A stretch of 64,000 nucleotides of DNA from Bin87 sp965203195 (GCA_965203195.1 OZ241860.1:868001-932000), one strand, 5' to 3'. Positions 31,991-41,446 are shown, counted from the stretch's first letter. A program made the numbers and translations. Notes: a model not told the origin generated them from the letters alone.

Positions 31991-34252
31991 ATGCCCGTTA
32001 GCAAAGAAATACTGGACGAAATCGCCCTCTCCACCGCCGAGTACAGCCGCATCGTAGCTCTGCTGGGCCGGGAACCCAACCCGGTGGAACTGGGGATGTT
32101 CGGCGCTCTGTGGAGCGAACACTGCGGCTACAAACACTCCCGACCTCTGCTGGGAATGCTGCCTTCCCGCTCCCCACGCGTCCTGTCCCGGGCCGGCGCG
32201 GAAAACGCCGGCGCCATCGACATCGGCAACGGCCTGGCCGTCGTGTTCAAGGTGGAATCCCACAACCACCCCTCCGCCGTAGAACCCCTGCAAGGCGCCG
32301 CCACCGGTGTGGGGGGCATCGTCCGCGACATCCTCGCCATGGGCGCCCGCCCCATCGCCCTGCTCAACTCCCTCCGCTTCGGCCCCCCGGACGACCCCGA
32401 CAACCGCCGGCTGCTGCGCGGCGTGGTGGACGGCATCGCCTGGTACGGCAACTGCATTGGCGTCCCCGACGTGGCCGGCGAAATCGGCTTTGACGAATCC
32501 TACGCCCGCAACCCCTTGGTCAACGCTATGTGCGTGGGCATCGCCAAAATCGACGACCTCGCCAGCGCCGCCGCCGACACGCCTGGCCACCTGCTGCTCC
32601 TCGCCGGCGCCGGCGCCGGACGGGACGGCATCCACGGCGCCTCCGGCCTGGCTTCTCGCGCCTTTGCGGACGATGACAGCGACAACCAGGAACGCCGCCC
32701 CACCGTGCAGGTGGGCAACCCCTTCCTGGAGAAAACCCTCATTGAAGCCTGCCTGGAAGCCCTGGCCACCGGCAAAGTCCACGCCCTGCAAGACCTGGGC
32801 GCCGCCGGCCTCGCCGGCGCCGCCGTGGAATCCGCCGCCCGCGGCGGACGCGGCATTGACCTGGACATCAGCCGCGTGCAACGCCGGGAATCCGGCATGA
32901 CCGGCTACGAAGTAATGCTCTCCGAAACCCAGGAACGGATGCTGCTGGCCGCCGCCCCCGAACACGCCCCCGACCTCCGCGCGGTGTTCCAGCGCTGGGA
33001 CATACCTTGCCACATCATCGGCTCCGTCACCGCGGAACCCGCTGCGCGCATCACCGACGGCCACAGCGTCATCGCCGCCCCCCCGATCGCCGCCCTGGCC
33101 GACGCCCCCCGCTACCGCCGGCGCAGTCAAGCCTCCTCCGAATCCCTGAGGCGACGCCTGGTGCAGCTCGCCCCCATTCGCCTGCCCCCGCCCGACGAAG
33201 CCGGCCCCATCCTGCTGCGCCTACTGGCCGCCCCCAACATCGCCAGCCGCCAGCCCGTCTATCGGCAGTACGACCACCAGGTGCAAACCAACACCGTAAT
33301 CCCCCCCGGCGCCGGCGACGCCGCCGTACTCCGCGTCAAAGGCACGCAGCAAGGCATCGCCCTGGCCATCGACGGCAACGGGCGCCAGTGCTACCTGCAC
33401 CCCTACCGCGGCGGCCAGCTGGCGGTAGCCGAAGTAACCCGCAACCTGTCCTGCGTGGGCGCCGAGACCCTGGCCCTGACCGACTGCCTCAACTTCGGCA
33501 ACCCGGAACGCCCCGAAGTCTATTACCAGCTGGAGGAGTGCATCCGCGGCATAGCCCGGGCCTGCGAATACTTCAAAATCCCGGTGGTCAGCGGCAATGT
33601 CAGCCTCTACAACGAAAGCGGCGCCGACGCCATTTTCCCCACGCCCATCATAGGCGGCCTTGGATTGCTCGAGGACATCAACCGCCATTGCGCCGCCGGC
33701 TTCCCCGCCCCCGGCCTGGCCGTCGTCCTCCTGGGCGCCGACCGCCTCACCACCGCCGCTTCCGATCTCGCCGGCAGCGAGTATCTGGCGCAGATACACA
33801 ACCGCGTCCAGGGCCGCCCCAACATTCGCCTGAGCCGCGAAGCCCGTGTCCAGCGCCTCTGCCGCCGCCTCATCGCCCAAGGAACGGCGCTGATGGCCCA
33901 CGACTGCTCCGACGGCGGCCTGGCCGTAGCCCTGACCGAATCCTGCCTGCTCGGCGACGGAAAAATCACCGGAGCCACGCCGGTAGGATTCACCGCCGCC
34001 GCCGACCTCCTCGCCGCTATGCCCAGGCGGTGGGACGCCGCCCTGCTCGGCGAAGCCCCCTCCCGCATCATCATAGCCATAGAACCGGCACAGCTGGACG
34101 CGGTAATGCGGGCCGCCGCCGCCGAACAATCCGCCGCCCTGCTCCTGGGGCAAACCGGCGGCGACCGCCTGCGCTTTGACGGGTTCTTTGACCTGCCGTT
34201 GACTCAGCTGGCCGACGCCTGGCACGGCGGGCTGCGGGCATTTTTCGGCTAG
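31991..34252 (+). CDS. purL: phosphoribosylformylglycinamidine synthase subunit PurL
   Basis: This 753-residue protein is the typical size of small PurL. It catalyses the ATP-dependent conversion of FGAR to FGAM in purine synthesis, with PurQ and PurS supplying ammonia. WSEHCGYKHSRPLL near residue 38 contains the catalytic His, VESHNHPSAVEP is the ATP/Mg site, and HALQDLGAAGLAGAAVE and MAHDCSDGGLAVALTES follow in the usual order. The ATG fits the family N-terminus (MPVSKEILDEIALSTAEY), but no Shine-Dalgarno precedes it. TATTAT overlaps the ATG. PurQ and PurS genes are not adjacent. Confidence 0.95.
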   Translation: MPVSKEILDEIALSTAEYSRIVALLGREPNPVELGMFGALWSEHCGYKHSRPLLGMLPSRSPRVLSRAGAENAGAIDIGNGLAVVFKVESHNHPSAVEPLQGAATGVGGIVRDILAMGARPIALLNSLRFGPPDDPDNRRLLRGVVDGIAWYGNCIGVPDVAGEIGFDESYARNPLVNAMCVGIAKIDDLASAAADTPGHLLLLAGAGAGRDGIHGASGLASRAFADDDSDNQERRPTVQVGNPFLEKTLIEACLEALATGKVHALQDLGAAGLAGAAVESAARGGRGIDLDISRVQRRESGMTGYEVMLSETQERMLLAAAPEHAPDLRAVFQRWDIPCHIIGSVTAEPAARITDGHSVIAAPPIAALADAPRYRRRSQASSESLRRRLVQLAPIRLPPPDEAGPILLRLLAAPNIASRQPVYRQYDHQVQTNTVIPPGAGDAAVLRVKGTQQGIALAIDGNGRQCYLHPYRGGQLAVAEVTRNLSCVGAETLALTDCLNFGNPERPEVYYQLEECIRGIARACEYFKIPVVSGNVSLYNESGADAIFPTPIIGGLGLLEDINRHCAAGFPAPGLAVVLLGADRLTTAASDLAGSEYLAQIHNRVQGRPNIRLSREARVQRLCRRLIAQGTALMAHDCSDGGLAVALTESCLLGDGKITGATPVGFTAAADLLAAMPRRWDAALLGEAPSRIIIAIEPAQLDAVMRAAAAEQSAALLLGQTGGDRLRFDGFFDLPLTQLADAWHGGLRAFFG

Positions 34253-34270
34253 GCAACCCGTCCCTGTACC

Positions 34271-36079
34271 CTACCGGGCCGGCCCGTCTCCTTCGGCGTC
34301 CCCGCCGGCAGCGGCGTCAGCCCCGGTATCGGCAACGACGGCATCGACAGCGCCAACATCGTCAACGCCGGCATCGCCGGCGGTTCCGGGAACGTCGGCG
34401 GCTACTCCGGCCGCCGCCCCTCTCACCCTGGGGTCACTGGCATCCGCCGCGGACCGCGCCGCCTCATAAGGCGCCCCCAGCCGCGCCAGCAAGGTCATAT
34501 CGGTCAGATAGTGGTAGCGGTTCAGGCCGAACACCCGCCGCCGCCGCACCCGGTTGGTCTCCGGATCCCGGGCGCTGATGTTCCGGTACTCAAAAACCTT
34601 GTGGCCCGCCAGCCCCCGCACCAGCCGCGTAATCGCCGTGCGCGACGCAACCCCCGCCACCCCCCAGTGGGCCATAACCATCGGATCCTCGGCCGCAATT
34701 CCCGCCGCCAGCGCCTGGCTGATTTCGTTGCACAGGGCGTTGAACATTATGGAATCAACGCCATCCCGCTCCTCCAGGGTATAGCTCATCACAATGAGGT
34801 CGGCCACCCGGTCCGTCTGGCCGTCCGGGTCATTGGACGCCGGCAGATCCAGCTGCGCCACGGCCTCGGCCAGCTCCGCCGCAGTGGGTTCAAACTCCGC
34901 CGGCGCCGGCGCTGCTGGGGCGGTAGCCGGCGTCGGCGACCCGGGGGCCGCATCAGCGTCGCCGATGGACGCACCCCGGGCCGTATCGCCGCTCCGCCCG
35001 TTCCCGATGCGGGGCCGGCGCCGGCCGGAGGCCGGCGGCGTGGGGGCGGCCGGCATTGCGCCCGCCGTCTCCGCCGCGTCGTCGCCTTCCGGCGCCACGC
35101 CGTCAATGTCCCCCATCCCGCCGTTGCCATTCCCGTTGCCGTTATGATGGTCATCATCATCCCGGTCGTGGATTTCCGGCGCCGGGTCCGGCTCGTCGGC
35201 CATCAGCACCCAGTCCACCAGGTCAACGCTGCGGATCTTGATGTTCCCCTCGGCGGCCACCCGCAGCATCAGCTTCTTAAAGCCCGTAAAGCCCAGCTTG
35301 CGCTCGTCAAACCCGGCAATGCGTCGCACCAGACGCTGCTTCAGCGAGGTCAGCAGCAGGCGGTGGCCGGCGGCGCGCTCCGTGCGGATGACATCCTCAA
35401 TGGCGCGGATGACCTCCGGCAGCTGGTGCCGTCCGGGGTTCGCCAGGGGCGGCGGGGGTGGCGACGCCGGCAGGCGTCCCCCCCGCTGGTAGGGCTCCCG
35501 AACCGGCGGCGGCTCCACCTCTATGGGGTCAACATCGCTGTCGTAAAAAATCAGCCCGTCCACATGGTCGGCCATCCGGCGCGATGTCGCCCACGAAACG
35601 CCCACCACCACCACCCGCTTGCCCACCGCCCGCAGGGAATTGATGACATGGATGAAATCGGAATCCCCCGAAACCAGCACGAAGGTGTTGATGTTGGGGA
35701 AATTGTGGGCCGTGTCGATGCAGTCGGCGGTCATCTTCACATCAACGCTGTTTTTCACGCTGACGGTGCGACCGGGCTGGTAGGAACCCCGCAGGGGCAA
35801 ACGCGTTGGGACGTACACCGGCTCGATGCCGGCGGCGTACAGGGACGGGGGGTCGTGGATAAACTGGCTGGCGCCTTTCAGCTCCGGGGCGCGCGAAACC
35901 CAGTCGGCGTACGCTTTGCCGACCACCACGCGCCCGTGGTTGGAAACCTCTTCCTTCAGCGCGGAGACATTCGGGGTATGCCCGCGGGTCGCCAGGCTGA
36001 TTTTGAAGTTCTCCCAGTCAATAAAGAGGGCTACGTCCTCACTGAACGCGGCGCTGCCGTTGCTCTGGTGAATAACGAT
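34271..36079 (-). CDS. NYN-domain (PIN-like) protein with OST-HTH/LOTUS domain; non-AUG start likely
   Basis: About 600 residues. The N-terminal NYN/LabA-like domain reads ALFIDWENFK, then MTADCIDTAHNFPNINTFVLVSGDSDFIHVINSLRAVGKRVVVVG, with Asp residues arranged as in PIN-like RNases. An OST-HTH-like helix-turn-helix follows (VIRAIEDVIRTERAAGHRLLLTSLKQRLVRR), then an acidic Pro/Gly/Asp linker and a winged-helix-like C-terminal part. The first ATG/GTG in frame (35929) would delete FIDWEN. The frame is open back to 36085 with AGGTGGGAG upstream, so an AUC or AUU at 36079, 36082, 36085 or 36073 probably initiates. The exact start is unresolved. Confidence 0.7.
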   Translation of the reverse strand: MVIHQSNGSAAFSEDVALFIDWENFKISLATRGHTPNVSALKEEVSNHGRVVVGKAYADWVSRAPELKGASQFIHDPPSLYAAGIEPVYVPTRLPLRGSYQPGRTVSVKNSVDVKMTADCIDTAHNFPNINTFVLVSGDSDFIHVINSLRAVGKRVVVVGVSWATSRRMADHVDGLIFYDSDVDPIEVEPPPVREPYQRGGRLPASPPPPPLANPGRHQLPEVIRAIEDVIRTERAAGHRLLLTSLKQRLVRRIAGFDERKLGFTGFKKLMLRVAAEGNIKIRSVDLVDWVLMADEPDPAPEIHDRDDDDHHNGNGNGNGGMGDIDGVAPEGDDAAETAGAMPAAPTPPASGRRRPRIGNGRSGDTARGASIGDADAAPGSPTPATAPAAPAPAEFEPTAAELAEAVAQLDLPASNDPDGQTDRVADLIVMSYTLEERDGVDSIMFNALCNEISQALAAGIAAEDPMVMAHWGVAGVASRTAITRLVRGLAGHKVFEYRNISARDPETNRVRRRRVFGLNRYHYLTDMTLLARLGAPYEAARSAADASDPRVRGAAAGVAADVPGTAGDAGVDDVGAVDAVVADTGADAAAGGDAEGDGPAR

Positions 36080-36180
36080 GATAATTCTCCCACCTGGCTC
36101 GCCGGACGCGGCGCGGCCGACAAGCGTGTTCCCCGTAAAGTTTAGACTTTCCGGTCAAGCAGCGTCAAGTGCGCCGCGCC

Positions 36181-37247
36181 CCTCGGTAGCGTTTCTTTTT
36201 AGGTGGTTTGGTTGGGCTGGCCCTGCTTTTGCAGCAACGTCAGCAGGTTATGCTCCGTCCACAGCATCCCCAACTGCTCCCGCCGCCGCAACTCCCGATC
36301 GTGACGCTCCAAACATGGCGGCATCCGATGCGACGCCTACCTCCCGTCGCCAAATGGCAACCCCTTCACCAACGCCTTCACGCACCAGTATGACGCCCCG
36401 TCGCCCGTCGCCCGCAATTTCCGTCAGACTACCCGCATCCAACAGCCGCCGCGCCGCCGCATAACCCGCCACCCCAATGTTCCGCCGGTACTCCCGCAGC
36501 AGGTGAAACGCGCACAACTGATGCGGCGCTTCCCCACCATAGACAGCTCAATCCCCGCCGCAATGGCCCCATCGCCATCGCTGACCAGATGCTTCGGATG
36601 CTGTGCTCCCAACTGCCAAGCCCGGTCAATCACCTCCGCTCAGGGCCCGAAAGCCCCCAACGCTGTTCCCGTAGCAGCGTTGCGGATTACCTTCAATTCG
36701 ACACGCCCCCGGCGGGTTCGCGTCCACAGCCCGTCCAGTTCCAGCGTTCCGTCCGGCGGCAACTGCGGCGCCGTCAAAAGCGCCTTCCGCAGCCATTTGC
36801 AGACCGTACTCTCGACGCAGCCCACCCACTTCCCGGTGCGGGCGTAACTCAATCCCTGCGCGGCCAGGCTGATGGCGGCATCACGGTTTTTTGGAAAACC
36901 GCTGGTGGCGCATTTCCTGGCCCAGCAGCGTCATGCCGCCGGTCATGCGGCGACACTGGCCGCAGCGGAACACGGGGATTTGCCGGCAGACTTCGCCGTA
37001 GCCGGTGGCAATGGCGCGGGCCTAGCGATGATGGCGGTGCATGGCCAGGCGGCAATGGTCACAGAGGGGTTGGTAGTCATCCAGGGCCTGTTGGAGGGCA
37101 GTTTGGAGTTGGACGGGGATTTGGCGTTCCAGTTGGGTTTCCAGGCGGTCCAGCAGTCCCATAGCGACGCACCTCCGGTGGGAGGGTAGTGTGGACATTG
37201 TACCCCTATTTTATAACTAAACCACCTAAAACGAAACGCTACCGAGG
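36181..37247. mobile_element. decayed insertion sequence with 29-bp terminal inverted repeats
   Basis: Ends at 36181-36209 and 37219-37247 are inverted repeats of 29 bp with one mismatch (cctcggtagcgtttc, then ttttaggtggttt). The 1067-bp interior holds a broken minus-strand transposase. Its termini match the small element at 56790-56921 and partial copies at 377 and 14833, so this is the likely parent of those non-autonomous elements. No target duplication is obvious. It lies beside an IS1-like remnant at 37253. Confidence 0.8.
36248..37162 (-). pseudogene. transposase of the 36181-37247 element, multiply disrupted
   Basis: The ATG at 37162 starts MGLLDRLETQLERQIPVQL, with a zinc-finger-like CDHCRLAM. 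A TAG interrupts after about 46 codons. The same frame continues with VFRCGQCRRMTGGM, shifts at a run of six A, continues as YARTGKWVGCVESTVCKWL...DGLWTRTRRG, meets a TGA, then reads HLVSDGDGAIAAGIEL, and shifts again to QLCAFHLLREYRRNIG. The D...D...CxFH order suggests a mutator/IS256-like DDE enzyme, though the family is uncertain. It cannot make an intact transposase. Confidence 0.7.
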
Positions 37248-37252
37248 CTGCC

Positions 37253-37480
37253 GGAGGCGTACTACAGCGATGATTACGGGGTGTACGGTAGATAGTTGCC
37301 GGCGGAGCGGCGCATAGTGGGGAAGGGGAAACTGGCGAACTGGAAACGAAGGTTTGCATTCGGAGTACCGGGGGCGGTTGAAGCGATTGGCGCGGGCGAC
37401 TACAGGCTACACGAAGCCGGTACGGGTATTGCGTAGTTTCGCTGGCGTGTTATGTTTGCGTCCGCGGCGGGGCCAAAATC
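37253..37480 (+). pseudogene. C-terminal remnant of an IS1-type transposase
   Basis: The frame reads LPEAYYSDDYGVYGR, stop, LPAERRIVGKGKLANW, then shifts to RLKRLARATTGYTKPVRVLRSFAGVL. This is the end pattern of IS1 InsB-like proteins (DDE Asp, GK..., R.KRL.R.T...K). One stop and one frameshift are present. It directly abuts the right end of the IS at 36181-37247, which may have inserted into it. It could be the complementary part of the family represented by the N-terminal fragment at 59119. Confidence 0.55.
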
Positions 37481-37605
37481 CGATGCCAGCGCGTGTTGAA
37501 AATACCTTAACGCGGGTAGCGCCGGCGGCGGGCGAATGCGGATGATAGCGGCACCGGGCCCGGCAAAATCGCCGCCGCCGGCGCGTCAGCAGGCCCTGAA
37601 AGTGG

Positions 37606-37611
37606 TATTAT
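37606..37611 (+). promoter_or_regulatory. extended -10 element of aminotransferase gene
   Basis: TGGTATTAT at 37603-37611 is a good extended -10 (TG-n-TATTAT), 69 nt before the ATG at 37680. No strong -35 accompanies it. Confidence 0.5.
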
Positions 37612-37679
37612 GGCTTGGCAAGGGGCGGCTCTCACGCTGCCGGCCGGCCCCCGACGCTTTGCCGAAAAGGAGCGCAATT

Positions 37680-39020
37680 ATGGCCGAAACCATCCAGGAA
37701 CAGTACATCCGCAAAAACCCCCGCTCCCGGGAACTGCAACCCGCCTACCAGGCCCGCTTCCCCTCCGGCAGCCCCGGACACGACGGCTATACCTCCGACC
37801 CCTTCCCCATCGTCATCGCCCGCGGCAACGGCCCCCGCAAGTGGGACATCGACGGCAACGAGTATGTGGACTACGGAATGGGCTCCGCTTCGCTGCTGCT
37901 GGGCCACGCCCACCCGGAGGTGACCGCCGCCCTCGCCGCCGCCCTGGGCGACGGCTCCCACTTCGGCGCGCCCACCGAGTCTATGCTGGAATGGGGCGAG
38001 CGGGTCTGCGCCCTGATGCCCTGCGCCGACAAGGTGCGCTTCGTCGGCTCCGGCGCCGAGGCCACTATGTTGGCAATGCGCGTGGCCCGCGCCTATACCG
38101 GCAAAGAAAAAATCGTCCGCTGGGAATCCCACTACCACGGCTGGCACGACTATGTAATGCCCGGCAACCTGCCGCCCTTTGACGTGCCCGCGTCCACCGG
38201 CATTCCCCAGGGCGCCATCGATTCCGTCATCGTCCTGCCCACCGACCTGGCGGCGCTGGAAAACGCCCTGAACCGCGATGACAACATCGCCGGCGTCATC
38301 ACCGAAGCCTCCGGCGCATCCTACGGCACCGTGCCGCTGCCCGAAGGCTTTCTGGATGGCGTGCGCCGCCTGACCCGCGCGCACGGCGTAGTAATGATTC
38401 TGGACGAAGTCATCACCGGATTCCGCTGGGCGCCGGGCGGCGCGCAGCAGCGACTGGGCGTGGACCCCGACCTGTGCACGATGGCGAAAATCCTCACCGG
38501 CGGGCTGCCGGGCGGCGCCGTGGCCGGCCGGGACGAAGTTATGGCCGTAATGCACCAGACGGGCGACAGCCGCCACGACCGCTACGAGCGCGTGCTGCAC
38601 GGCGGCACTTTCAACGCCAACCCCTACGCCGCCGCCGCCGGCAACGCCGCCCTGCGGCTGGTCGCCGCCGGCGAGTATAACGACCAGGCCGACCGCATGG
38701 CGGAACGGCTACGCGCGGGTCTGCGCGAAGTAGTGGAACGCCGCGAAGTCAACGCCACCGTGTACGGCGAAGCGTCCACCTTCCATCTCTACTTTGGCGC
38801 CCGCAGCATTGCTGGCCTGGACGCCGCCCGGCTGAAAGACCAGCCCATCCAGATCCAGCGCAGTCTGCGCCAGGCCCTGCAAGTACGCGGCGTGGACCTG
38901 ATGTCCCGCACCAGCGGCGTCCTCTCCGGCACTCATACCGAAGCCGACATTGACTTCACCATTGACGCCTTTGACGGGGCCATTGCGGCGATGATGGAGG
39001 AGGGGCTGGTGCAGCATTAA
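37680..39020 (+). CDS. class III PLP aminotransferase, glutamate-1-semialdehyde aminomutase-like
   Basis: In this 446-residue protein the cofactor-binding segments are FVGSGAEATMLAMRVARAYTGKEKIVRWESHYHGWHD (near residue 125-160), VVMILDEVITGFRW (Asp contacting the PLP nitrogen, near 240) and MAKILTGGLPGGAVAGR, whose Lys forms the Schiff base. The overall pattern follows GSA aminomutase, but the active-site context differs from HemL (LGKIIGGGLPVGA), so a hem role is not assumed. Many Chloroflexota carry such paralogues of unknown substrate. AAAAGGAG lies 8 nt before the ATG. Confidence 0.85.
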   Translation: MAETIQEQYIRKNPRSRELQPAYQARFPSGSPGHDGYTSDPFPIVIARGNGPRKWDIDGNEYVDYGMGSASLLLGHAHPEVTAALAAALGDGSHFGAPTESMLEWGERVCALMPCADKVRFVGSGAEATMLAMRVARAYTGKEKIVRWESHYHGWHDYVMPGNLPPFDVPASTGIPQGAIDSVIVLPTDLAALENALNRDDNIAGVITEASGASYGTVPLPEGFLDGVRRLTRAHGVVMILDEVITGFRWAPGGAQQRLGVDPDLCTMAKILTGGLPGGAVAGRDEVMAVMHQTGDSRHDRYERVLHGGTFNANPYAAAAGNAALRLVAAGEYNDQADRMAERLRAGLREVVERREVNATVYGEASTFHLYFGARSIAGLDAARLKDQPIQIQRSLRQALQVRGVDLMSRTSGVLSGTHTEADIDFTIDAFDGAIAAMMEEGLVQH

Positions 39021-39161
39021 GCGATGCGCCCTCCCATTGACTTTGCCCTGGAGCTGGGCTGCAAAGCGCATCGGCAAACGCATCCGGGCCGGCCGACGCC
39101 TGCGGGCGGGCGGGTGGCCCGGATGCGCGATTGATTCGCCCGCCGCTTGACCGCCGGCCGG

Positions 39162-40136
39162 TCAGACGGCCTCGTTTTCCAGGGCGGCGGTTACTTCCAT
39201 AAAGCCGGCTTCCAGCCCGCCGCCCATAGGCCGCATAGCGGCGATATAAACGCCGCCTGCGGCCAGATCGCGGCTGATTTTCCACTCCCGGCCCGGCGCG
39301 GCGGTCACCGCCAGCCCCTCCGCAGACCGGTCATTAATCTGCCAGCCGGCCGCCCGCAGCAGCATTGCCGCCCTGTCGTCGTCCGTAGTTCGCACCAGCG
39401 CTTGCGCCGGCGCTCCCATCTCCGCTACCGGGCCGGAATAGAGCAGTCGCCCGCGCGCCATCACGCCCACCCGGTCGCAGACCTGCTCCACCTCGTTGAG
39501 CAGGTGACTGGCCAGGATGATGGCGCGTCCGCCGCCCGCCGCCAGGCTGCGCACCAGTTCCCGGATTTCAATAATGCCGGCCGGGTCCAGACCGTTGGTC
39601 GGCTCGTCAAAAATCAGCAGCGCCGGATTGCCCAGCAGCGCGGCGGCAATGCCCAGGCGTTGTTTCATGCCCGTGGAACAGGCGCCAAACTTGCGGTCGG
39701 CCAGGCTGCCCGCCAGCCCTACGGTCGCCAGCAGGCCGTCAATTTCGGCCGCGCCGCCGCCGGTGGCGTACAGACCCTGGAGGCAGCGCAAATTGTCGCG
39801 GCAGGACAGGTAGGGCCAGAAAAGGGGGCGTTCAATCAGCGCGCCGGTATGCCGCAGGGCGGCGCGGTGGCCGGCGGCGCCGGTTTGCCCCAGCAGGGTT
39901 ATGGTCCCGGCGGTGGGGCGCAGAAAGCCGGCCAGCATGGACAGCAGCGTCGTCTTGCCGGAACCGTTGGGCCCCAGCAGCCCGTACACGCCCCCGGCGG
40001 GAATGTCCAGCGTCACCTCGTCAACGGCGCGCACCCGTCCGAAATGCTTGGACAGACCGGATACGGATACGGCGGCATTGGCGCTGGCGTTGGCATTCGC
40101 GTTGGCATTCGCGTTGGCATTCGCGTTGGCAATCAC
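39162..40136 (-). CDS. ABC transporter ATP-binding protein (BcrA/NodI-type drug or lipid export)
   Basis: In this 324-residue protein residues 3-20 are an Asn-Ala repeat (NANANANA), followed by the ATPase domain (VSVSGLSKHFGRVRAVDEVTLDIPAGGVYGLLGPNGSGKTTLLSMLAGFL). The signature is CSTGMKQRLGIAAAL, with Walker B LLIFDEPTNGLDPAGI and H-loop LASHLLNEVEQV. The C-terminal extension resembles the DrrA/CcmA group. The start is GTG with GGAG about 10 nt upstream. No membrane partner is adjacent, so the substrate is unknown. Confidence 0.88.
   Translation of the reverse strand: MIANANANANANANANASANAAVSVSGLSKHFGRVRAVDEVTLDIPAGGVYGLLGPNGSGKTTLLSMLAGFLRPTAGTITLLGQTGAAGHRAALRHTGALIERPLFWPYLSCRDNLRCLQGLYATGGGAAEIDGLLATVGLAGSLADRKFGACSTGMKQRLGIAAALLGNPALLIFDEPTNGLDPAGIIEIRELVRSLAAGGGRAIILASHLLNEVEQVCDRVGVMARGRLLYSGPVAEMGAPAQALVRTTDDDRAAMLLRAAGWQINDRSAEGLAVTAAPGREWKISRDLAAGGVYIAAMRPMGGGLEAGFMEVTAALENEAV
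40083..40128. repeat. 12-bp tandem repeat encoding Asn-Ala tail
   Basis: The unit gcgttggcattc is repeated about three and a half times in frame within the first 20 codons of the ABC ATPase gene, encoding alternating Asn and Ala. Since 12 is a multiple of 3, length changes would keep the frame and alter only the tail. Confidence 0.75.
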
Positions 40137-40222
40137 GGCGGCTGTTCTCCGGTGTTTGTTCTCAAGTGGAAGCGGGCAGCCCTGTCCGCAAGGTCAAATG
40201 CGCGGGCGGGCCGGGATAAAAA

Positions 40223-41446
40223 CTACGCCAGCACATCAAAGCCGTAGCCGGCGCGGTTGAGGTTGCCCTCGGCAAAGCGGGCCAGCCGCAGGGGGCTGAT
40301 GTCCATCGTAATCGCCCGGCCTTCGCCAATCAGCTCCGCCATCAGCGCGCCTACCATTGGCGACAGCTTGAAGCCGTGGCCGCTGAAGCCGCTGCACAGG
40401 TAAAGGCCGTCCACGCCGTCCACCCGGTCCAGCACCGGATGCGAGTCGGGGGTATTAGTGTACAGCCCGGCGTAGCCGGCGGCCAGTTCGGCATCGGCGA
40501 CGGACGGAATGCGCCGGGCCAGGCGCGGCCAGATGTCGCGGATAAAGCCGGGGCTGGCCCGTTGGGCGAACACTTCGGGGTCGTCCACAATGTCGGAATG
40601 GTTGCCGTTGCCCACCAGAATCAGGTTCTGCCCTTCCGGGCGGAAGTAGATGCGGTTGGAGATGTCGGCGCCGCCGGGATGCAGCGGGGCGACGGCCGGA
40701 GGACGGCGGAAATGAAGCACCTCGTGGCGGGTGGCGACCAGCGGAACCGCAATGCCGTGGGCGGCCAGAAAGCGCGGCGTCCAGGGGCCGGTGGCGACCA
40801 CTGCGATGCCGGTGGCGATGCGGGCGCCGGCGGCGGTGCGGACGGCCACGACGCGGCTGCCGTCCGGCGTGGTCTCAACGGCGGCGGCGGGGGTTTGCAG
40901 GCGGATGGACACGCCCTCGGCGCGGGCGCGGGTGGCGTAGGCATAGGTGGCGGCGGAGGCGTCCGCATGGCCCGAATAGGGTTCGTAGGCGATGGCGGCG
41001 GCATCGTCCACGCGGAAACCGGGGGCCAGCTCCGCCGCCTCCGCCGCGCTGATCAGCCTCGTGGCCACGCCCACGGATTGCTGGACGGCGATGTTGCGCT
41101 GAAAGGCGTCCCGGTCGTCGGCGCCGGCGAACACCAGATAGCCGGTCTGCGTATAGCCGCAGTCGCCGCCGATGAGGTCGGCGAAGTTGCGGAAAATCCG
41201 CAAGCTGCGCCAGGCCAGTTCGGCGTTGACTGCGGTGGAGTAATGCATACGGATGGCGGCGCTGCTGCGTCCGGTGGAGCCGCTGCCCAGGGTATCCCGT
41301 TCCAGCAGCGCAATGCGCCGGATGCCATGCCGGCCGGCGGCAAGCGCCAGGTTGCAGGCAATGCTGCAACCCATCACGCCGCCGCCGATGATGACGGCGT
41401 CGGCGGTTTCAGTTGCGCTTGCGCTTGCGGTTGTAGCGGTAGTCAT
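40223..41446 (-). CDS. FAD-dependent oxidoreductase (DAO family, sarcosine oxidase-like)
   Basis: A 407-residue protein. After a Thr/Ala-rich tail the Rossmann motif ADAVIIGGGVMGCSIACNLAL gives the GxGxxG FAD site. A second region reads GSGSTGRSSAAIRMHYSTAVNAELAWRS. The C-terminus has AGYAGLYTNTPDSHPVLDRVDGVDGLYLCSGFSGHGFKLSP, typical of glycine/sarcosine oxidase-like enzymes that oxidise secondary amines or D-amino acids. The ATG overlaps the stop of a PaREP1-family gene by 4 nt (ATGA), so the two are coupled. CGGAG lies about 10 nt upstream. Confidence 0.88.
   Translation of the reverse strand: MTTATTASASATETADAVIIGGGVMGCSIACNLALAAGRHGIRRIALLERDTLGSGSTGRSSAAIRMHYSTAVNAELAWRSLRIFRNFADLIGGDCGYTQTGYLVFAGADDRDAFQRNIAVQQSVGVATRLISAAEAAELAPGFRVDDAAAIAYEPYSGHADASAATYAYATRARAEGVSIRLQTPAAAVETTPDGSRVVAVRTAAGARIATGIAVVATGPWTPRFLAAHGIAVPLVATRHEVLHFRRPPAVAPLHPGGADISNRIYFRPEGQNLILVGNGNHSDIVDDPEVFAQRASPGFIRDIWPRLARRIPSVADAELAAGYAGLYTNTPDSHPVLDRVDGVDGLYLCSGFSGHGFKLSPMVGALMAELIGEGRAITMDISPLRLARFAEGNLNRAGYGFDVLA

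Noticed and set aside
31799..33130. 443-codon minus-strand frame over purL
   Set aside because: It is the antisense of purL; the translation is Gly/Ala/Val-rich without motifs.
37632..38600. 322-codon minus-strand frame over the aminotransferase
   Set aside because: It is a shadow frame; the plus strand carries the PLP motifs and a good ribosome site.
37680..39020. Naming the class III aminotransferase hemL
   Set aside because: The Schiff-base segment and N-terminus differ from HemL, and no haem genes are nearby.
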